Assembly (NCBI RefSeq): GCF_000428785.1
Contig: NZ_AUAP01000002.1
Coordinates: 186,001 to 250,000 of the forward strand
DNA from: Conchiformibius kuhniae DSM 17694
Lineage (GTDB): Bacteria; Pseudomonadota; Gammaproteobacteria; Burkholderiales; Neisseriaceae
Length of the DNA stretch: 64,000 nt
Direction of reading: 5' to 3'
The notes beneath the pieces were generated by a model. The model searched no databases. It was given only the letters and a program-made list of their open reading frames with translations, and had not been told where the DNA came from. Below are positions 17,098 through 25,536 of this stretch, in pieces; within the stretch, counting starts at the first letter, position 1; the number at the start of each line of letters is the position of its first letter. The position numbers and the translations under genes were made by a program.

Positions 17098-18495
17098 CGG
17101 CAAAGCATACCCCTCCCGCAACAAATAATCGCGCACATGATTTTGCTCTGCCAACAGCGCGTACAACTGCCGATGCACACCCGCATACAACGCACCTTCC
17201 GCTTCACCGCGCCGGCGCAAAAAACGCATATACACCAGATAAAACATCGCCTGTTCCCGCGCCGTGCCGTATTGTTCCACCTTTTCCGACAAATGGCGGT
17301 AAAATGCGCGGTTCATCGGATTCATGTCGTCAGACCACTGCGCCGGCAAATTGCCGACCGCATCGGCATGGCTCAAACAAAATTCGGCAAACGTGATTCT
17401 GCCCCAAGAAGCATGCTCCTTGTGCCCGCCGCATTCTTCCAAAGCAAAAATCAGCAGATAGCACGACAAAATCGCTTGGGCGGGAACGTCTATCCCGACA
17501 TTTTTCGCCTTGTTCAAATAATCGGCAAGATTAAACATAAAATTGTGCAAACGGTACAAATCATTGATGCACAATGCATAAAAAAACGATTCATAATGGT
17601 GGCGCAAAATGCGCCCGTGCAATTCTGCCCGTTGCGGCACGGAGCATGCGTACACCTCCCATTTCAACAGCAGCGCATACAGATTGTGCCATTCCATCAG
17701 CATCGTCATGTCGCCGTCGCCGCCGCAAACGGGCGGGGGCATATTGCTGCGCAGCAGGGGAATGCGTGCCAATTCGGCGGTTTCGTAGTCCAGCCACACC
17801 GAATGCAGTTGCAGCAAGCGTCCGATGCGGCTTTCGGGGCTGATACGGCTTTCGTTCAACACGCGCACCAATACCTGTTTTGCCTGTTCGGAACGGTTGC
17901 TGTTACGCAAAATCCACATGTGGCGCAACGCCGTTACCACCGACAATGTCCTGCTCAAACGCCATTGTGCGTTGTTGCACAAATCTGCCAAGCCTTGTTC
18001 GGCTTCTTGCACCATGCCCATTTTGAAGTGCATGTCTGCCCTCACCCAAATATTCAAAAATCCGCACAGGCGCGACAGGTATGCGCTTAAGGACAAGCCC
18101 GCGCCGTCGCTGAAAAAGCGTTCCGCCACTGCGGGCGTGGCGTTGCCGTCGTCGGGCGCGAACAGGCAGGGGCGGTGCGCCGACAGCCACCACGGGCCTG
18201 TGTGTTTTTGGTGGGGCAGGTGGGCGATGTCGGTGGGAATGCCCAATTCGTCCCGACACTTTGCCCAGCAGTCGAAAAAGCGTTTGATTTGGGTGCGGTG
18301 CAACACGAAATCAGCTTGCTGCAAACGTATCTGCCGCACCAGCTCGGCACTGTGCAAAACGGTTTGGCTGCGGTGGGCGCGAAAAAGCAGGTTGAAAAAC
18401 AGGGCGGCGCGTTTGGGGGTGGTAATGGGCAAGGCGCGTCCGCGAAAATGCAGATGGTTGCTTTTGAGTTCGACAAGTTCGGGCATGGCGTTCAT
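17095..18495 (-). CDS. Putative transcriptional regulator with winged-helix and helical-repeat regions
   Basis: 466 aa, no signal peptide or membrane segment. I do not recognise a named family. Residues 6-60 (ELKSNHLHFRGRALPITTP, then KRAALFFNLLFRAH) resemble the OmpR/SARP-type winged helix, in which an L...G..LPLT.PKRAALL pattern is usual. The rest is rich in helical, TPR-like sequence (residues 140-460). This layout (DNA-binding head plus TPR body) fits a SARP- or MalT-like regulator, but this is inference. No clear ribosome site precedes either possible start (18495 or 18486). A long palindrome lies 14 bp before the start. The stop is TAG, formed at the border of the adjacent repeat element. 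Confidence 0.6.
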   Translation of the reverse strand: MNAMPELVELKSNHLHFRGRALPITTPKRAALFFNLLFRAHRSQTVLHSAELVRQIRLQQADFVLHRTQIKRFFDCWAKCRDELGIPTDIAHLPHQKHTGPWWLSAHRPCLFAPDDGNATPAVAERFFSDGAGLSLSAYLSRLCGFLNIWVRADMHFKMGMVQEAEQGLADLCNNAQWRLSRTLSVVTALRHMWILRNSNRSEQAKQVLVRVLNESRISPESRIGRLLQLHSVWLDYETAELARIPLLRSNMPPPVCGGDGDMTMLMEWHNLYALLLKWEVYACSVPQRAELHGRILRHHYESFFYALCINDLYRLHNFMFNLADYLNKAKNVGIDVPAQAILSCYLLIFALEECGGHKEHASWGRITFAEFCLSHADAVGNLPAQWSDDMNPMNRAFYRHLSEKVEQYGTAREQAMFYLVYMRFLRRRGEAEGALYAGVHRQLYALLAEQNHVRDYLLREGYALP

Positions 18496-18508
18496 TTGTA
18501 ACAGATGT

Positions 18509-18549
18509 AACTGCTAAAAATTGCATTTTAGCAGTTTTCTGCTAAAAAT
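18509..18549. promoter_or_regulatory. Palindromic operator-like site upstream of the 466-aa regulator
   Basis: Perfect 11-bp arms AACTGCTAAAA (18509-18519) and TTTTAGCAGTT (18526-18536) with a 6-bp spacer, followed by a third half site CTGCTAAAAAT (18539-18549). The site sits 14-54 bp before the regulator start, where a promoter is expected. An autoregulatory operator is plausible. It is AT-rich compared with its surroundings. Confidence 0.55.
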
Positions 18550-18616
18550 CTTGATGCTTCGGGGCGTTCTAACGGCATGGAACGGCTGAAAGCGGGTTAT
18601 GCGTTTTGATTGGGTT

Positions 18617-18814
18617 TAGGGTGTGTCATCAATTAAACTTTGCTACTATAAATCAGCATAATACAAAAATGCCGTCATTCCCGCGCAGGCGGGAATCCAC
18701 TGTCTGATGTTTGTGGCAGGCGATGTTTTATCAATGCTTTTTGAAATTTGTTTTGGATTCCCGCCGGCGCGGGAATGACGGCGCGGTATTTGTTCGGTTA
18801 ATTGATGATACGTA
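18617..18814. repeat. TA-flanked dRS3 element, full copy with TA on both sides
   Basis: TA (18617-18618) then GGGTGTGTCATCA; right end TTGATGATACG then TA (18813-18814). It has two inverted dRS3 palindromes. Orientation is reversed compared with the 16900 copy: the 'b' flank is on the left and the 'a' flank on the right. It lies between the regulator operator and the ilvB leader, not at a stop codon. Confidence 0.8.
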
Positions 18815-18874
18815 GCGGCTTGGGTATGTTGTGCCAAACCCGTTTGTTTGTGTAAAGAAATGTCAAAAAAACCC

Positions 18875-18903
18875 TTGCGCGTTTACACGGATTGGGTTAT
18901 CTT
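18875..18903 (+). promoter_or_regulatory. Candidate promoter of ilvBH
   Basis: TTGCGC, a 17-bp spacer and TATCTT, about 220 bp before ilvB. Both boxes match consensus at 4 of 6 bases. The leader of about 210 nt that would result holds no obvious terminator or complete leader peptide. Confidence 0.35.
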
Positions 18904-19124
18904 TGCCCGCTTCTTTTCGCGGTGCCGCGTGTGGTGCTGCGTGTTGAGCCAAACCGGCAAACATTTACAAACCCAGCGTCAAAGCCTTGCCGCGCCGGAT
19001 TTGCTGCTGCCCCGCCCGTGTGCTTCGCGTACCCGAAACCGCCGTCCGCACGTGCCGTATTACCGATACACCCGCCGCGCAAATCTTCCGCGTCAGTGCT
19101 TTCGCGCCAACACAAGAGGTTGTC

Positions 19125-20903
19125 ATGCAAATTTCAGGCGCACAAATCATCGTGCACAGTCTTAAGGCCGAAAACGTGGAATACGTTTTCGGATATCCGG
19201 GCGGAGCGGTTCTGGAAATCTACGATGCCATTTACCAACTGCATAAATTTGAACACATTTTGACGCGCCACGAACAGGCAGCCGTCCACGCCGCCGATGC
19301 CTATGCGCGGGTGAGCGGCAAAGTGGGCGTGGCGCTGGTTACATCGGGGCCGGGCGCAACCAACGCCATCACCGGCATCGCCACCGCCTACACCGATTCC
19401 GTTCCCATTGTGGTGATTTCGGGGCAGGTCGGCTCGCCCATGATTGGCACGGACGCATTCCAAGAAATTGATATGGTTGGCATTTCCCGACCTTGCGTCA
19501 AGCACAATTTCTTGGTTACCGACATTGCCGATTTGGCGGTTACCATCAAAAAAGCCTTCCAAATCGCCCGAAGCGGACGGCCGGGCCCGGTGGTGGTGGA
19601 CATCGCCAAAGACGTTACCCAAGCCACCGCCAAATTCAGCTATCCGCAAGAAGATATTTTTATCCGTTCCTATCAACCGGTTACTCACGGGCACATGGGG
19701 CAGATGAAAAAAGCCGTGCAAATGCTGGCGGCGGCGAAACGTCCTTTGGTGTATTTCGGCGGCGGCGTGGTGCTGGGCAACGCATCGCCCGAACTGATTG
19801 ATTTTGTAAAAACTTTAGGCGTACCCTGCACCGGCACGCTGATGGGTTTGGGCGGCTATCCGTCCGATGACCGCCAATGGCTCGGCATGCCGGGCATGCA
19901 CGGCACTTACGAAGCGAATTTGGCGATGCAAAACGCCGATGTGATTGTGGCGGTAGGAGCGCGTTTTGACGACCGCGTGGTGTCCGTGCCGTCCAAATTT
20001 GCCGAAAGTCCGAAAAAAATCATTCACATTGACATTGACCCGTCCAGCATCGCCAAGCGCGTGAAAGTGAACGTGCCGATTGTCGGCGATGTGAAAAACG
20101 TGTTGGCGGAAATGCTGAACCTGTGGAAAAAACAGGAATTGCTGCTGAACGCCGCCGCGCTGGAAAAATGGTGGCAGAAAATTGAAAGCTGGCGCAGCCG
20201 CCAATGCCTGTGGTTTGAACCGCGCCAAGACGTGATTTTGCCGCAGCAGGTGGTGAAAACGCTGGCTGAAATCACGGAAAATCAGGCGATTATCACTTCA
20301 GATGTGGGTCAGCACCAAATGTTTGCCGCGCAGTATTATCCGTTTTTGCGCCCGCGCCAATGGCTCAATTCGGGCGGACTCGGCACGATGGGCGTGGGCT
20401 TGCCGTATGCGATGGGTGCGTATCTTGCCGACCCGTCCAAAGACGTGTGCTGCATCACCGGCGAAGGCTCGATTCAGATGAACATTCAGGAAATGGCAAC
20501 CTGTTTGCAATACAAACTTCCTTTGAAAATCATTTGTTTGAATAACGGCTATTTGGGCATGGTGCGCCAATGGCAGGAGCTGTATTACAGCAACCGCGAG
20601 TCGGAAACCTATTTTGATTCGCTGCCCGATTTCGTCAAGCTGGCTGAAGCCTACGGTCATGTCGGTATGCGGATTGAACGTCCCGCCGATGTGGAGGGCG
20701 CGTTGCGCGAAGCCTTGTCGCTGAAAGACCGCTTTGTTTTCATGGACTTTATCACCGACCGCAAACAAAACGTGTTCCCGATGGTGGGCAACGGCAAAGG
20801 TTTGGACGAAATGGTGCTGCCGCCGCATATGCGCGAGCGCAAAGCCGATTCCGATGTAAACGATGTGAACGACCGCGATTACGACACAAGGAGCGTGCCA
20901 TAA
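19125..20903 (+). CDS. ilvB: Acetolactate synthase large (catalytic) subunit
   Basis: Thiamine-diphosphate enzyme making acetolactate or acetohydroxybutyrate, first common step to valine, leucine and isoleucine. 592 aa from the ATG at 19125 with AAGAGG upstream; the frame extends further up but only this start fits the family N-terminus MQISGAQIIVHSL. The catalytic Glu lies in LTRHEQAAVHAA (residue 50). The ThDP motif reads GEGSIQMN...LNN with Glu instead of the more common Asp, as I recall for neisserial homologues. The stop overlaps the ilvH start (TAATG). Confidence 0.95.
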   Translation: MQISGAQIIVHSLKAENVEYVFGYPGGAVLEIYDAIYQLHKFEHILTRHEQAAVHAADAYARVSGKVGVALVTSGPGATNAITGIATAYTDSVPIVVISGQVGSPMIGTDAFQEIDMVGISRPCVKHNFLVTDIADLAVTIKKAFQIARSGRPGPVVVDIAKDVTQATAKFSYPQEDIFIRSYQPVTHGHMGQMKKAVQMLAAAKRPLVYFGGGVVLGNASPELIDFVKTLGVPCTGTLMGLGGYPSDDRQWLGMPGMHGTYEANLAMQNADVIVAVGARFDDRVVSVPSKFAESPKKIIHIDIDPSSIAKRVKVNVPIVGDVKNVLAEMLNLWKKQELLLNAAALEKWWQKIESWRSRQCLWFEPRQDVILPQQVVKTLAEITENQAIITSDVGQHQMFAAQYYPFLRPRQWLNSGGLGTMGVGLPYAMGAYLADPSKDVCCITGEGSIQMNIQEMATCLQYKLPLKIICLNNGYLGMVRQWQELYYSNRESETYFDSLPDFVKLAEAYGHVGMRIERPADVEGALREALSLKDRFVFMDFITDRKQNVFPMVGNGKGLDEMVLPPHMRERKADSDVNDVNDRDYDTRSVP

Positions 20904-21394
20904 TGCGACATATTTTATCCGTTTTGATGGAAAACCGTTCCGGCGCGATGAGCCGCGTGGTGGGGCTGTTTTCCGCCCGCGACTACAATATTGATTCTTT
21001 GGCGGTTGCCGCGACCGAAGACCCGACTTTGTCGCGCATGACCATTGTAACGCGCGGCGACGATGCCGCTTTGGAGCAAATCACCAAACAGCTTAACAAG
21101 TTGATTGAAGTGGTGAAAGTGGTGGATTTGAACGAAAGCCGTTTCGTGGAGCGCGAGCTGATGCTGGTGAAAGTGCGGGCGTTGGGCAAAGACCGCGATG
21201 AAATCCTGCGCCTTGCCGATATTTATCGCGGGCAGGTGGTGGACGTGAGCGATAAATCCTACACCGTTGAAATCACGGGGACTTCCGAAAAACTGGACAG
21301 CTTTTTGGAAATTCTGCCCAAAGGTTTGATTTTGGAAACGGTGCGTACCGGTGCGGCGGGCATCGGGCGCGGCGAGCGCATTTTGCGGATTTGA
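20903..21394 (+). CDS. ilvH: Acetolactate synthase small (regulatory) subunit
   Basis: Regulatory partner of IlvB that raises activity and gives valine feedback inhibition. 163 aa with an N-terminal ACT domain (LSVLMENRSGAMSRVVGLFS) and a conserved C-terminal domain. Its ATG shares one base with the ilvB stop, so the two are translationally coupled. An inverted-uptake-like terminator follows. Confidence 0.96.
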   Translation: MRHILSVLMENRSGAMSRVVGLFSARDYNIDSLAVAATEDPTLSRMTIVTRGDDAALEQITKQLNKLIEVVKVVDLNESRFVERELMLVKVRALGKDRDEILRLADIYRGQVVDVSDKSYTVEITGTSEKLDSFLEILPKGLILETVRTGAAGIGRGERILRI

Positions 21395-21410
21395 GTGCTG
21401 TTTGACGCGG

Positions 21411-21445
21411 CTGCCTGAGAATAGATTTCAGGCAGTTTTCTCTTT
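21411..21445 (+). terminator. Terminator after ilvH
   Basis: CTGCCTGA pairs with TCAGGCAG (8 bp), followed by TTTTCTCTTT. The arms are partial uptake sequences in inverted orientation. Confidence 0.75.
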
Positions 21446-21462
21446 AATATCATGAGCTGATT

Positions 21463-21774
21463 ATGAACCGTACCCACCAAAACGCCCGCCTGTTGTCCGT
21501 GCGCCATCTGCCCGATGAAGACCGTTTGATTCTCGGTTTTGAAGGCTTTCCCGACCGTGAATTTTCCTGTGTGGCGGATTTTGCCTTTAGTGGCTTTTTT
21601 CCGCATAATGTGTTGTTCGGCATAGACGAATACACGCTTGAAACCCTGCCGCCGCGCATTGCCGCCGATTTTCCCGTGCTGTCGTATTACCTGCACAGTG
21701 GCGATGCGTGGCAGATTTTCCATTTGTCGGCGAGCGCGGGGCTGGGCGGCATTATCGTTTGTGCCACACTTTAA
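21463..21774 (+). CDS. Uncharacterised 103-aa protein
   Basis: I do not recognise the family. The frame is open from ATG 21463 (MNRTHQNARLLSVRHLP) to TAA, with an AGCTGA weak ribosome site. The protein is compact, without a signal peptide, and has aromatic-rich strands (FPDREFSCVADFAFSGFFP). It lies 20 bp before clsB on the same strand and is probably co-transcribed with it. Confidence 0.6.
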   Translation: MNRTHQNARLLSVRHLPDEDRLILGFEGFPDREFSCVADFAFSGFFPHNVLFGIDEYTLETLPPRIAADFPVLSYYLHSGDAWQIFHLSASAGLGGIIVCATL

Positions 21775-21794
21775 TTTTTACCAAACAGATACTT

Positions 21795-23204
21795 ATGAGC
21801 AAAACCAAGCAACTGATTGAACAACTGCAAATCCGTTCCGGCGGCGGCGAAATCCGCGCGGGCAACCAAGTGCGCCTGCTGCACGACAGTTGCGAAAACT
21901 TCCCCGAATGGTTGGACGTGCTGGCAAAGGCGGAACGCTTTATCCTGATTGAAATGTATATTTTCGCCGATGACGCGTTTGGCAGAAAAATCCTTGATTT
22001 GCTGGTGGAAAAAGCCCGCGCGGGCGTGTATGTCGCGCTGGTGTACGACTGGGTGGGCAGCATCGGCGCATCGCTGAAAAACGTTTTCCGTCCCCTGCGC
22101 GAAGCGGGCGGGCTTGCCGTGCCGTACAATCCGCTCGGTTTTGCGCGGGGCATCGGGCTGATTTCGCGCAATCACCGCAAATCCATTATTATTGATGGAC
22201 ATACGGCATTTGTAAGCGGTTTGTGCATTTCCGCCGCGTGGGAGGGCAATCCCGCCAAAAACGCCGCCGCTTGGCGCGACACGGGCTTGCTGTTGCGCGG
22301 TGCGGCGGTGGCGGATTTGATAAGCGCGTTTGCCGACACGCTGCAATCGCAGGGACGCGCCTTGCCCGAACACATTACGGCGGACACGGCGGCGGTTTCA
22401 GGCAGCGTGCGTGCGGGCATCGTGGCGACCACGCCGAACAACAACAATATGATGCGCGTGGATTTGAACGCCATCGCGCTGGCAGAACGCCGTTTGTGGC
22501 TTACCGATGCCTATTTCATGCCCACGCGCCTGTACACCCAAGCCTTAATCAACGCCGCCGCAGACGGGGTGGACGTGCGGATTCTCGTGCCGCAAACATC
22601 GGATATTGCGTGGATTGCCCGCGTGTCGCGCACCCGTTACCGCGAGCTGCTGCATGCGGGCGTGCGCGTGTTTGAGTGGAACGGCACGATGATTCACGCC
22701 AAAAGCGCGGTGGCGGACGGGCGTTGGGCGCGTATCGGCTCGACCAATCTGAATTTCGCCAGTTGGCATTTCAACCGCGAATTGGACGTGGTGCTGGAAG
22801 ACACGGAGTTGGCGGAGCAGTTGGAAGTGCAGTTTTTGCGCGATTTGGACAATGCCACCGAAATCGTGTTGAACGATGAAGAACGCGCCGTCGCCGCCGA
22901 GCGGCGCAAGCTGGGTTTTTCGCAGTTGAAAATCCGCAGCCGCCAACAGGCGCAGGCGGTGGCGCGGCAGTTTTTGCGCTTGTCGCACGCGTTTGAGGGC
23001 AATTTCTACGGCGAAAAAATTGTTGATGAAAAAGAAGCGTATGCGTATTTGGGCTTGGGCGCGATGCTGTTGGCGGCGGGGCTGTTGTTGTGGTTTTTCC
23101 CCAAGCTGTTGGTGGTGCCGGTGATTTTGCTGCTGGTGTTGGGCGGGGCATCGACAGTGTGGTCGGCGTGGCGGCAGATTCGCGGTTTTCGCGGCAAAAA
23201 ATAA
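21795..23204 (+). CDS. clsB: Cardiolipin synthase, ClsB-type (phospholipase D family)
   Basis: Makes cardiolipin or related phospholipids at the inner membrane. 469 aa. Two HKD motifs are intact: NHRKSIIIDG near residue 126 and IHAKSAVAD near residue 300, the second followed by the typical GSTNLN. The N-terminus lacks transmembrane helices (as in ClsB and unlike ClsA), but two hydrophobic segments lie at the C-terminus (about 417-455), as in ClsB-like proteins. The ATG at 21795 was chosen because the upstream frame belongs to the preceding gene. Confidence 0.88.
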   Translation: MSKTKQLIEQLQIRSGGGEIRAGNQVRLLHDSCENFPEWLDVLAKAERFILIEMYIFADDAFGRKILDLLVEKARAGVYVALVYDWVGSIGASLKNVFRPLREAGGLAVPYNPLGFARGIGLISRNHRKSIIIDGHTAFVSGLCISAAWEGNPAKNAAAWRDTGLLLRGAAVADLISAFADTLQSQGRALPEHITADTAAVSGSVRAGIVATTPNNNNMMRVDLNAIALAERRLWLTDAYFMPTRLYTQALINAAADGVDVRILVPQTSDIAWIARVSRTRYRELLHAGVRVFEWNGTMIHAKSAVADGRWARIGSTNLNFASWHFNRELDVVLEDTELAEQLEVQFLRDLDNATEIVLNDEERAVAAERRKLGFSQLKIRSRQQAQAVARQFLRLSHAFEGNFYGEKIVDEKEAYAYLGLGAMLLAAGLLLWFFPKLLVVPVILLLVLGGASTVWSAWRQIRGFRGKK

Positions 23205-23261
23205 TGGTACGCATGACACCAATCGGGCAGCTTCACGGGCTTGCCCGAATATTTTTTCGCG

Positions 23262-23267
23262 TATAAT
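23262..23267 (+). promoter_or_regulatory. -10 promoter box upstream of the DUF2069 gene
   Basis: TATAAT 34 bp before the start at 23301; a TTGCCC lies 15 bp upstream, a short spacer. Confidence 0.45.
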
Positions 23268-23300
23268 GTGCCGTTTGTTTTCGCTGGTGCGCTACCGTTT

Positions 23301-23648
23301 ATGAAACCCCTTTCCCACCGCCCCGCCGCCGCCTGCTGGTGCGCCCTGATTGCGCTGACCCTGCTGTGGGACGGCATCGCCGTGCCGCTCCACACCGGAC
23401 GCTGGCTGCTGCTGCTGAAGCTGCTGCCCCTGTGTCTGCCCCTGCGCGGCATTTGGCGCGGCCGCGTTTACACCTACCAATACTGCTCCATGCTGGTGCT
23501 GCCTTATTTTGCCGAAGGCGTGATGCGCCTGTTTGATGCGCCTGCAGGCAGCCTGTATTTCGCCGCGCTGCAAACGGCGGCGGCAACGGCGTTTTTCGTG
23601 CTGTGCCTGCGTTATCTTTACCAATTCAAATCCAAACACCATGTCTGA
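23301..23648 (+). CDS. DUF2069 family membrane protein
   Basis: 115 aa with three to four hydrophobic segments and the family motif RGRVYTYQYCSMLVLPYFAEG, trimmed. Function is unknown; the family is widespread in Beta- and Gammaproteobacteria. I chose the ATG at 23301 (MKPLSHRPAAACW); the frame upstream continues but lacks a ribosome site. It overlaps the following O-oligosaccharyltransferase gene by 8 bp. Confidence 0.8.
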   Translation: MKPLSHRPAAACWCALIALTLLWDGIAVPLHTGRWLLLLKLLPLCLPLRGIWRGRVYTYQYCSMLVLPYFAEGVMRLFDAPAGSLYFAALQTAAATAFFVLCLRYLYQFKSKHHV

Positions 23649-25458
23649 TTCGCCCCAATCCGTGTTCAAACTGTCGCTGCTGCCCTTGTGGGTCGGGCTT
23701 GCCCTGACGATGGCGCTACCGTTTTTAAGCCTGATTCGCACCGGCCCGCAGTCGGCGTTTTTTTTGGAAGCCATGTCGCTGCTGGGCGTGCTGGTGTGGT
23801 TCACGGCAACGGCGGCGGCGGGAAAACTGAAATCTGCGCCGCCCGCCGCAACGTGGTGGCTGCTGCTGTTGGCGGTGTTTTGGGCGGCGCAGGCGCGGCT
23901 GATGAAGTTGGACTATGTCGGCTTGAGCGATATGGTCGCGTGGACGTTTGTCGTCTTGGCATTCGGCGTGTGGACGTGCCGTGCGTGGGTGCGCGATGCG
24001 GGACAGGAACGGGCGGCGGCGGTGTTGGCGTGGGTGTTGGTGGCGGCATGCTGCCTGCAAGCGGCGGTGGGCTGGCTGCAATACACCGGACACGCCGCGC
24101 ATTTCAAACCTTGGCTGATGTACCGCGCCGGCATCGTGGAAGGACAGCTCGGGCAGCGCAACCATTTCGGGCATTACCTGATGTGGGGCGCGTTGGCGGC
24201 GGCGTATTTGTGGACGGCGCGGCGCATGGCGTGGTGGGGCGCGTTGGCGGTGTGGTGCTGGCTGGGCGGGGCGATGGCGCTGACCGGTTCGCGGTCTGTA
24301 TTGGCGTATTTTATCGCCTTGGCGGTGTTGGCATTATTGTGGCGGCTGTGGGCGGGCGCGGCTGCGAAACGGGCGGTGCGGATTGTCGCGCTGGCGTTGG
24401 CGGTGTTGGCGGTGCTGCAATTCGCGCTTGAACCGCTTTTGCAGTTGTTCGGTTCAGGCAGCGTGGAAAGCGCGGCGGAACGTTTGGGCAACCACAGCTT
24501 CGGACAGTCGGGACGCGACTACGAAAGCCGTAAAGCATGGCAGATTTTCCAAACCGCACCGTGGTTCGGACACGGCTGGGGCAGCTACGCGCTGCAAGGT
24601 TTTCTCGCCGACCCCGCCGTGTATGCCAAAGGTTTCCGCCAATACGACCAAAACGTGTTGTTCACCCACAGCCACAACGGTGTGTTGAACCTGTTGGCGG
24701 AAATGGGCGCGGTCGGCACGGGCTTGGTGTTCGGCGGGCTGGCGTGGTGCGTGCGCACGGCGTTTGTCCGCAAAAACGCCGCTTCGCTGTTTTTGTTGGC
24801 GGCGATGAGCGTGTCGCTGGTGCACAGCCTGTTGGAATATCCGCTTTGGTATGTTTATTTTCTGACTGCGTTTACGGTGTTTGTCGGCATGATGCCCGCG
24901 CCGCAACGGGAAACGCGGGCTTTGGCGGCGGGCTGGTTTTGGGCGGCGGTGGCGGCGGCCATCATTGTGATATTCGGCATCGTGCGGCTGGGTGTTGCTT
25001 ATAACGATTTGCGCCACGCCGCTTCAGGCAGCCGCGATGCCGTTGCCAAAAGCGAAAAAATCGTCAAACTGCTGTATCTGGCGCGTACCGAACCGATGTG
25101 GCGTTATTACGCGCACATGAATTTGCTCAACCATGTGGACACCGCCGCCGACCATCTGCCCGCGTGGGCGCAGGAAGCGCGGTTGTCGGCGCACTACCGC
25201 CCCTACGCCAACGCGCACAAATGGGCGTTGCTCGCCTACCGCGCGGGCGAACGCGAAGCCGCCGCCGACTGGTTGCGGCAGATGTACCGCTATTATCCGA
25301 CCAAATATCCCGTTTACGGCGCGGCGCTGATGACGCCGCCGCATTATGCCGGTTTGCGGGCGCAGTTTTCTGCCGAATGCCGCGCTTATTATGCGGCGGT
25401 GCGGCAAACGCCCGTGTGCGCCGAAGCGATGCCGCCCAAGCCGCAGGGCAAACCGTAA
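23641..25458 (+). CDS. pglL: PglL-type O-oligosaccharyltransferase (Wzy_C family)
   Basis: Inner-membrane enzyme that transfers a lipid-linked glycan to pilin and other periplasmic proteins. 605 aa, about 10-12 transmembrane helices, a Wzy_C-type central region and a soluble C-terminal tail (about residues 450-605). The conserved periplasmic His-Asn lies in FTHSHNGVLNLLAE, and HSLLEYPLWYVYFL is typical of PglL. O-antigen ligase (WaaL) is the main alternative; length, the C-terminal domain and the neisserial context favour PglL. The start overlaps the DUF2069 gene. Uptake-like sequences inside the gene encode GSGS and ASGS. Confidence 0.75.
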   Translation: MSDSPQSVFKLSLLPLWVGLALTMALPFLSLIRTGPQSAFFLEAMSLLGVLVWFTATAAAGKLKSAPPAATWWLLLLAVFWAAQARLMKLDYVGLSDMVAWTFVVLAFGVWTCRAWVRDAGQERAAAVLAWVLVAACCLQAAVGWLQYTGHAAHFKPWLMYRAGIVEGQLGQRNHFGHYLMWGALAAAYLWTARRMAWWGALAVWCWLGGAMALTGSRSVLAYFIALAVLALLWRLWAGAAAKRAVRIVALALAVLAVLQFALEPLLQLFGSGSVESAAERLGNHSFGQSGRDYESRKAWQIFQTAPWFGHGWGSYALQGFLADPAVYAKGFRQYDQNVLFTHSHNGVLNLLAEMGAVGTGLVFGGLAWCVRTAFVRKNAASLFLLAAMSVSLVHSLLEYPLWYVYFLTAFTVFVGMMPAPQRETRALAAGWFWAAVAAAIIVIFGIVRLGVAYNDLRHAASGSRDAVAKSEKIVKLLYLARTEPMWRYYAHMNLLNHVDTAADHLPAWAQEARLSAHYRPYANAHKWALLAYRAGEREAAADWLRQMYRYYPTKYPVYGAALMTPPHYAGLRAQFSAECRAYYAAVRQTPVCAEAMPPKPQGKP

Positions 25459-25536
25459 AGCCGTCCGCCACCCTGTTCAAACCCGCCAAAACACGCTAGC
25501 ATTCCACCCTTTAACCACACATTTCAAGGCAACACC

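Noticed and set aside
18892..19124. A leader peptide rich in Leu and Val (PLLFAVPRVVLRV) before ilvB as an attenuator
   Set aside because: The frame has no ATG with a ribosome site and does not stop before ilvB. No terminator/antiterminator pair was found between it and the gene.
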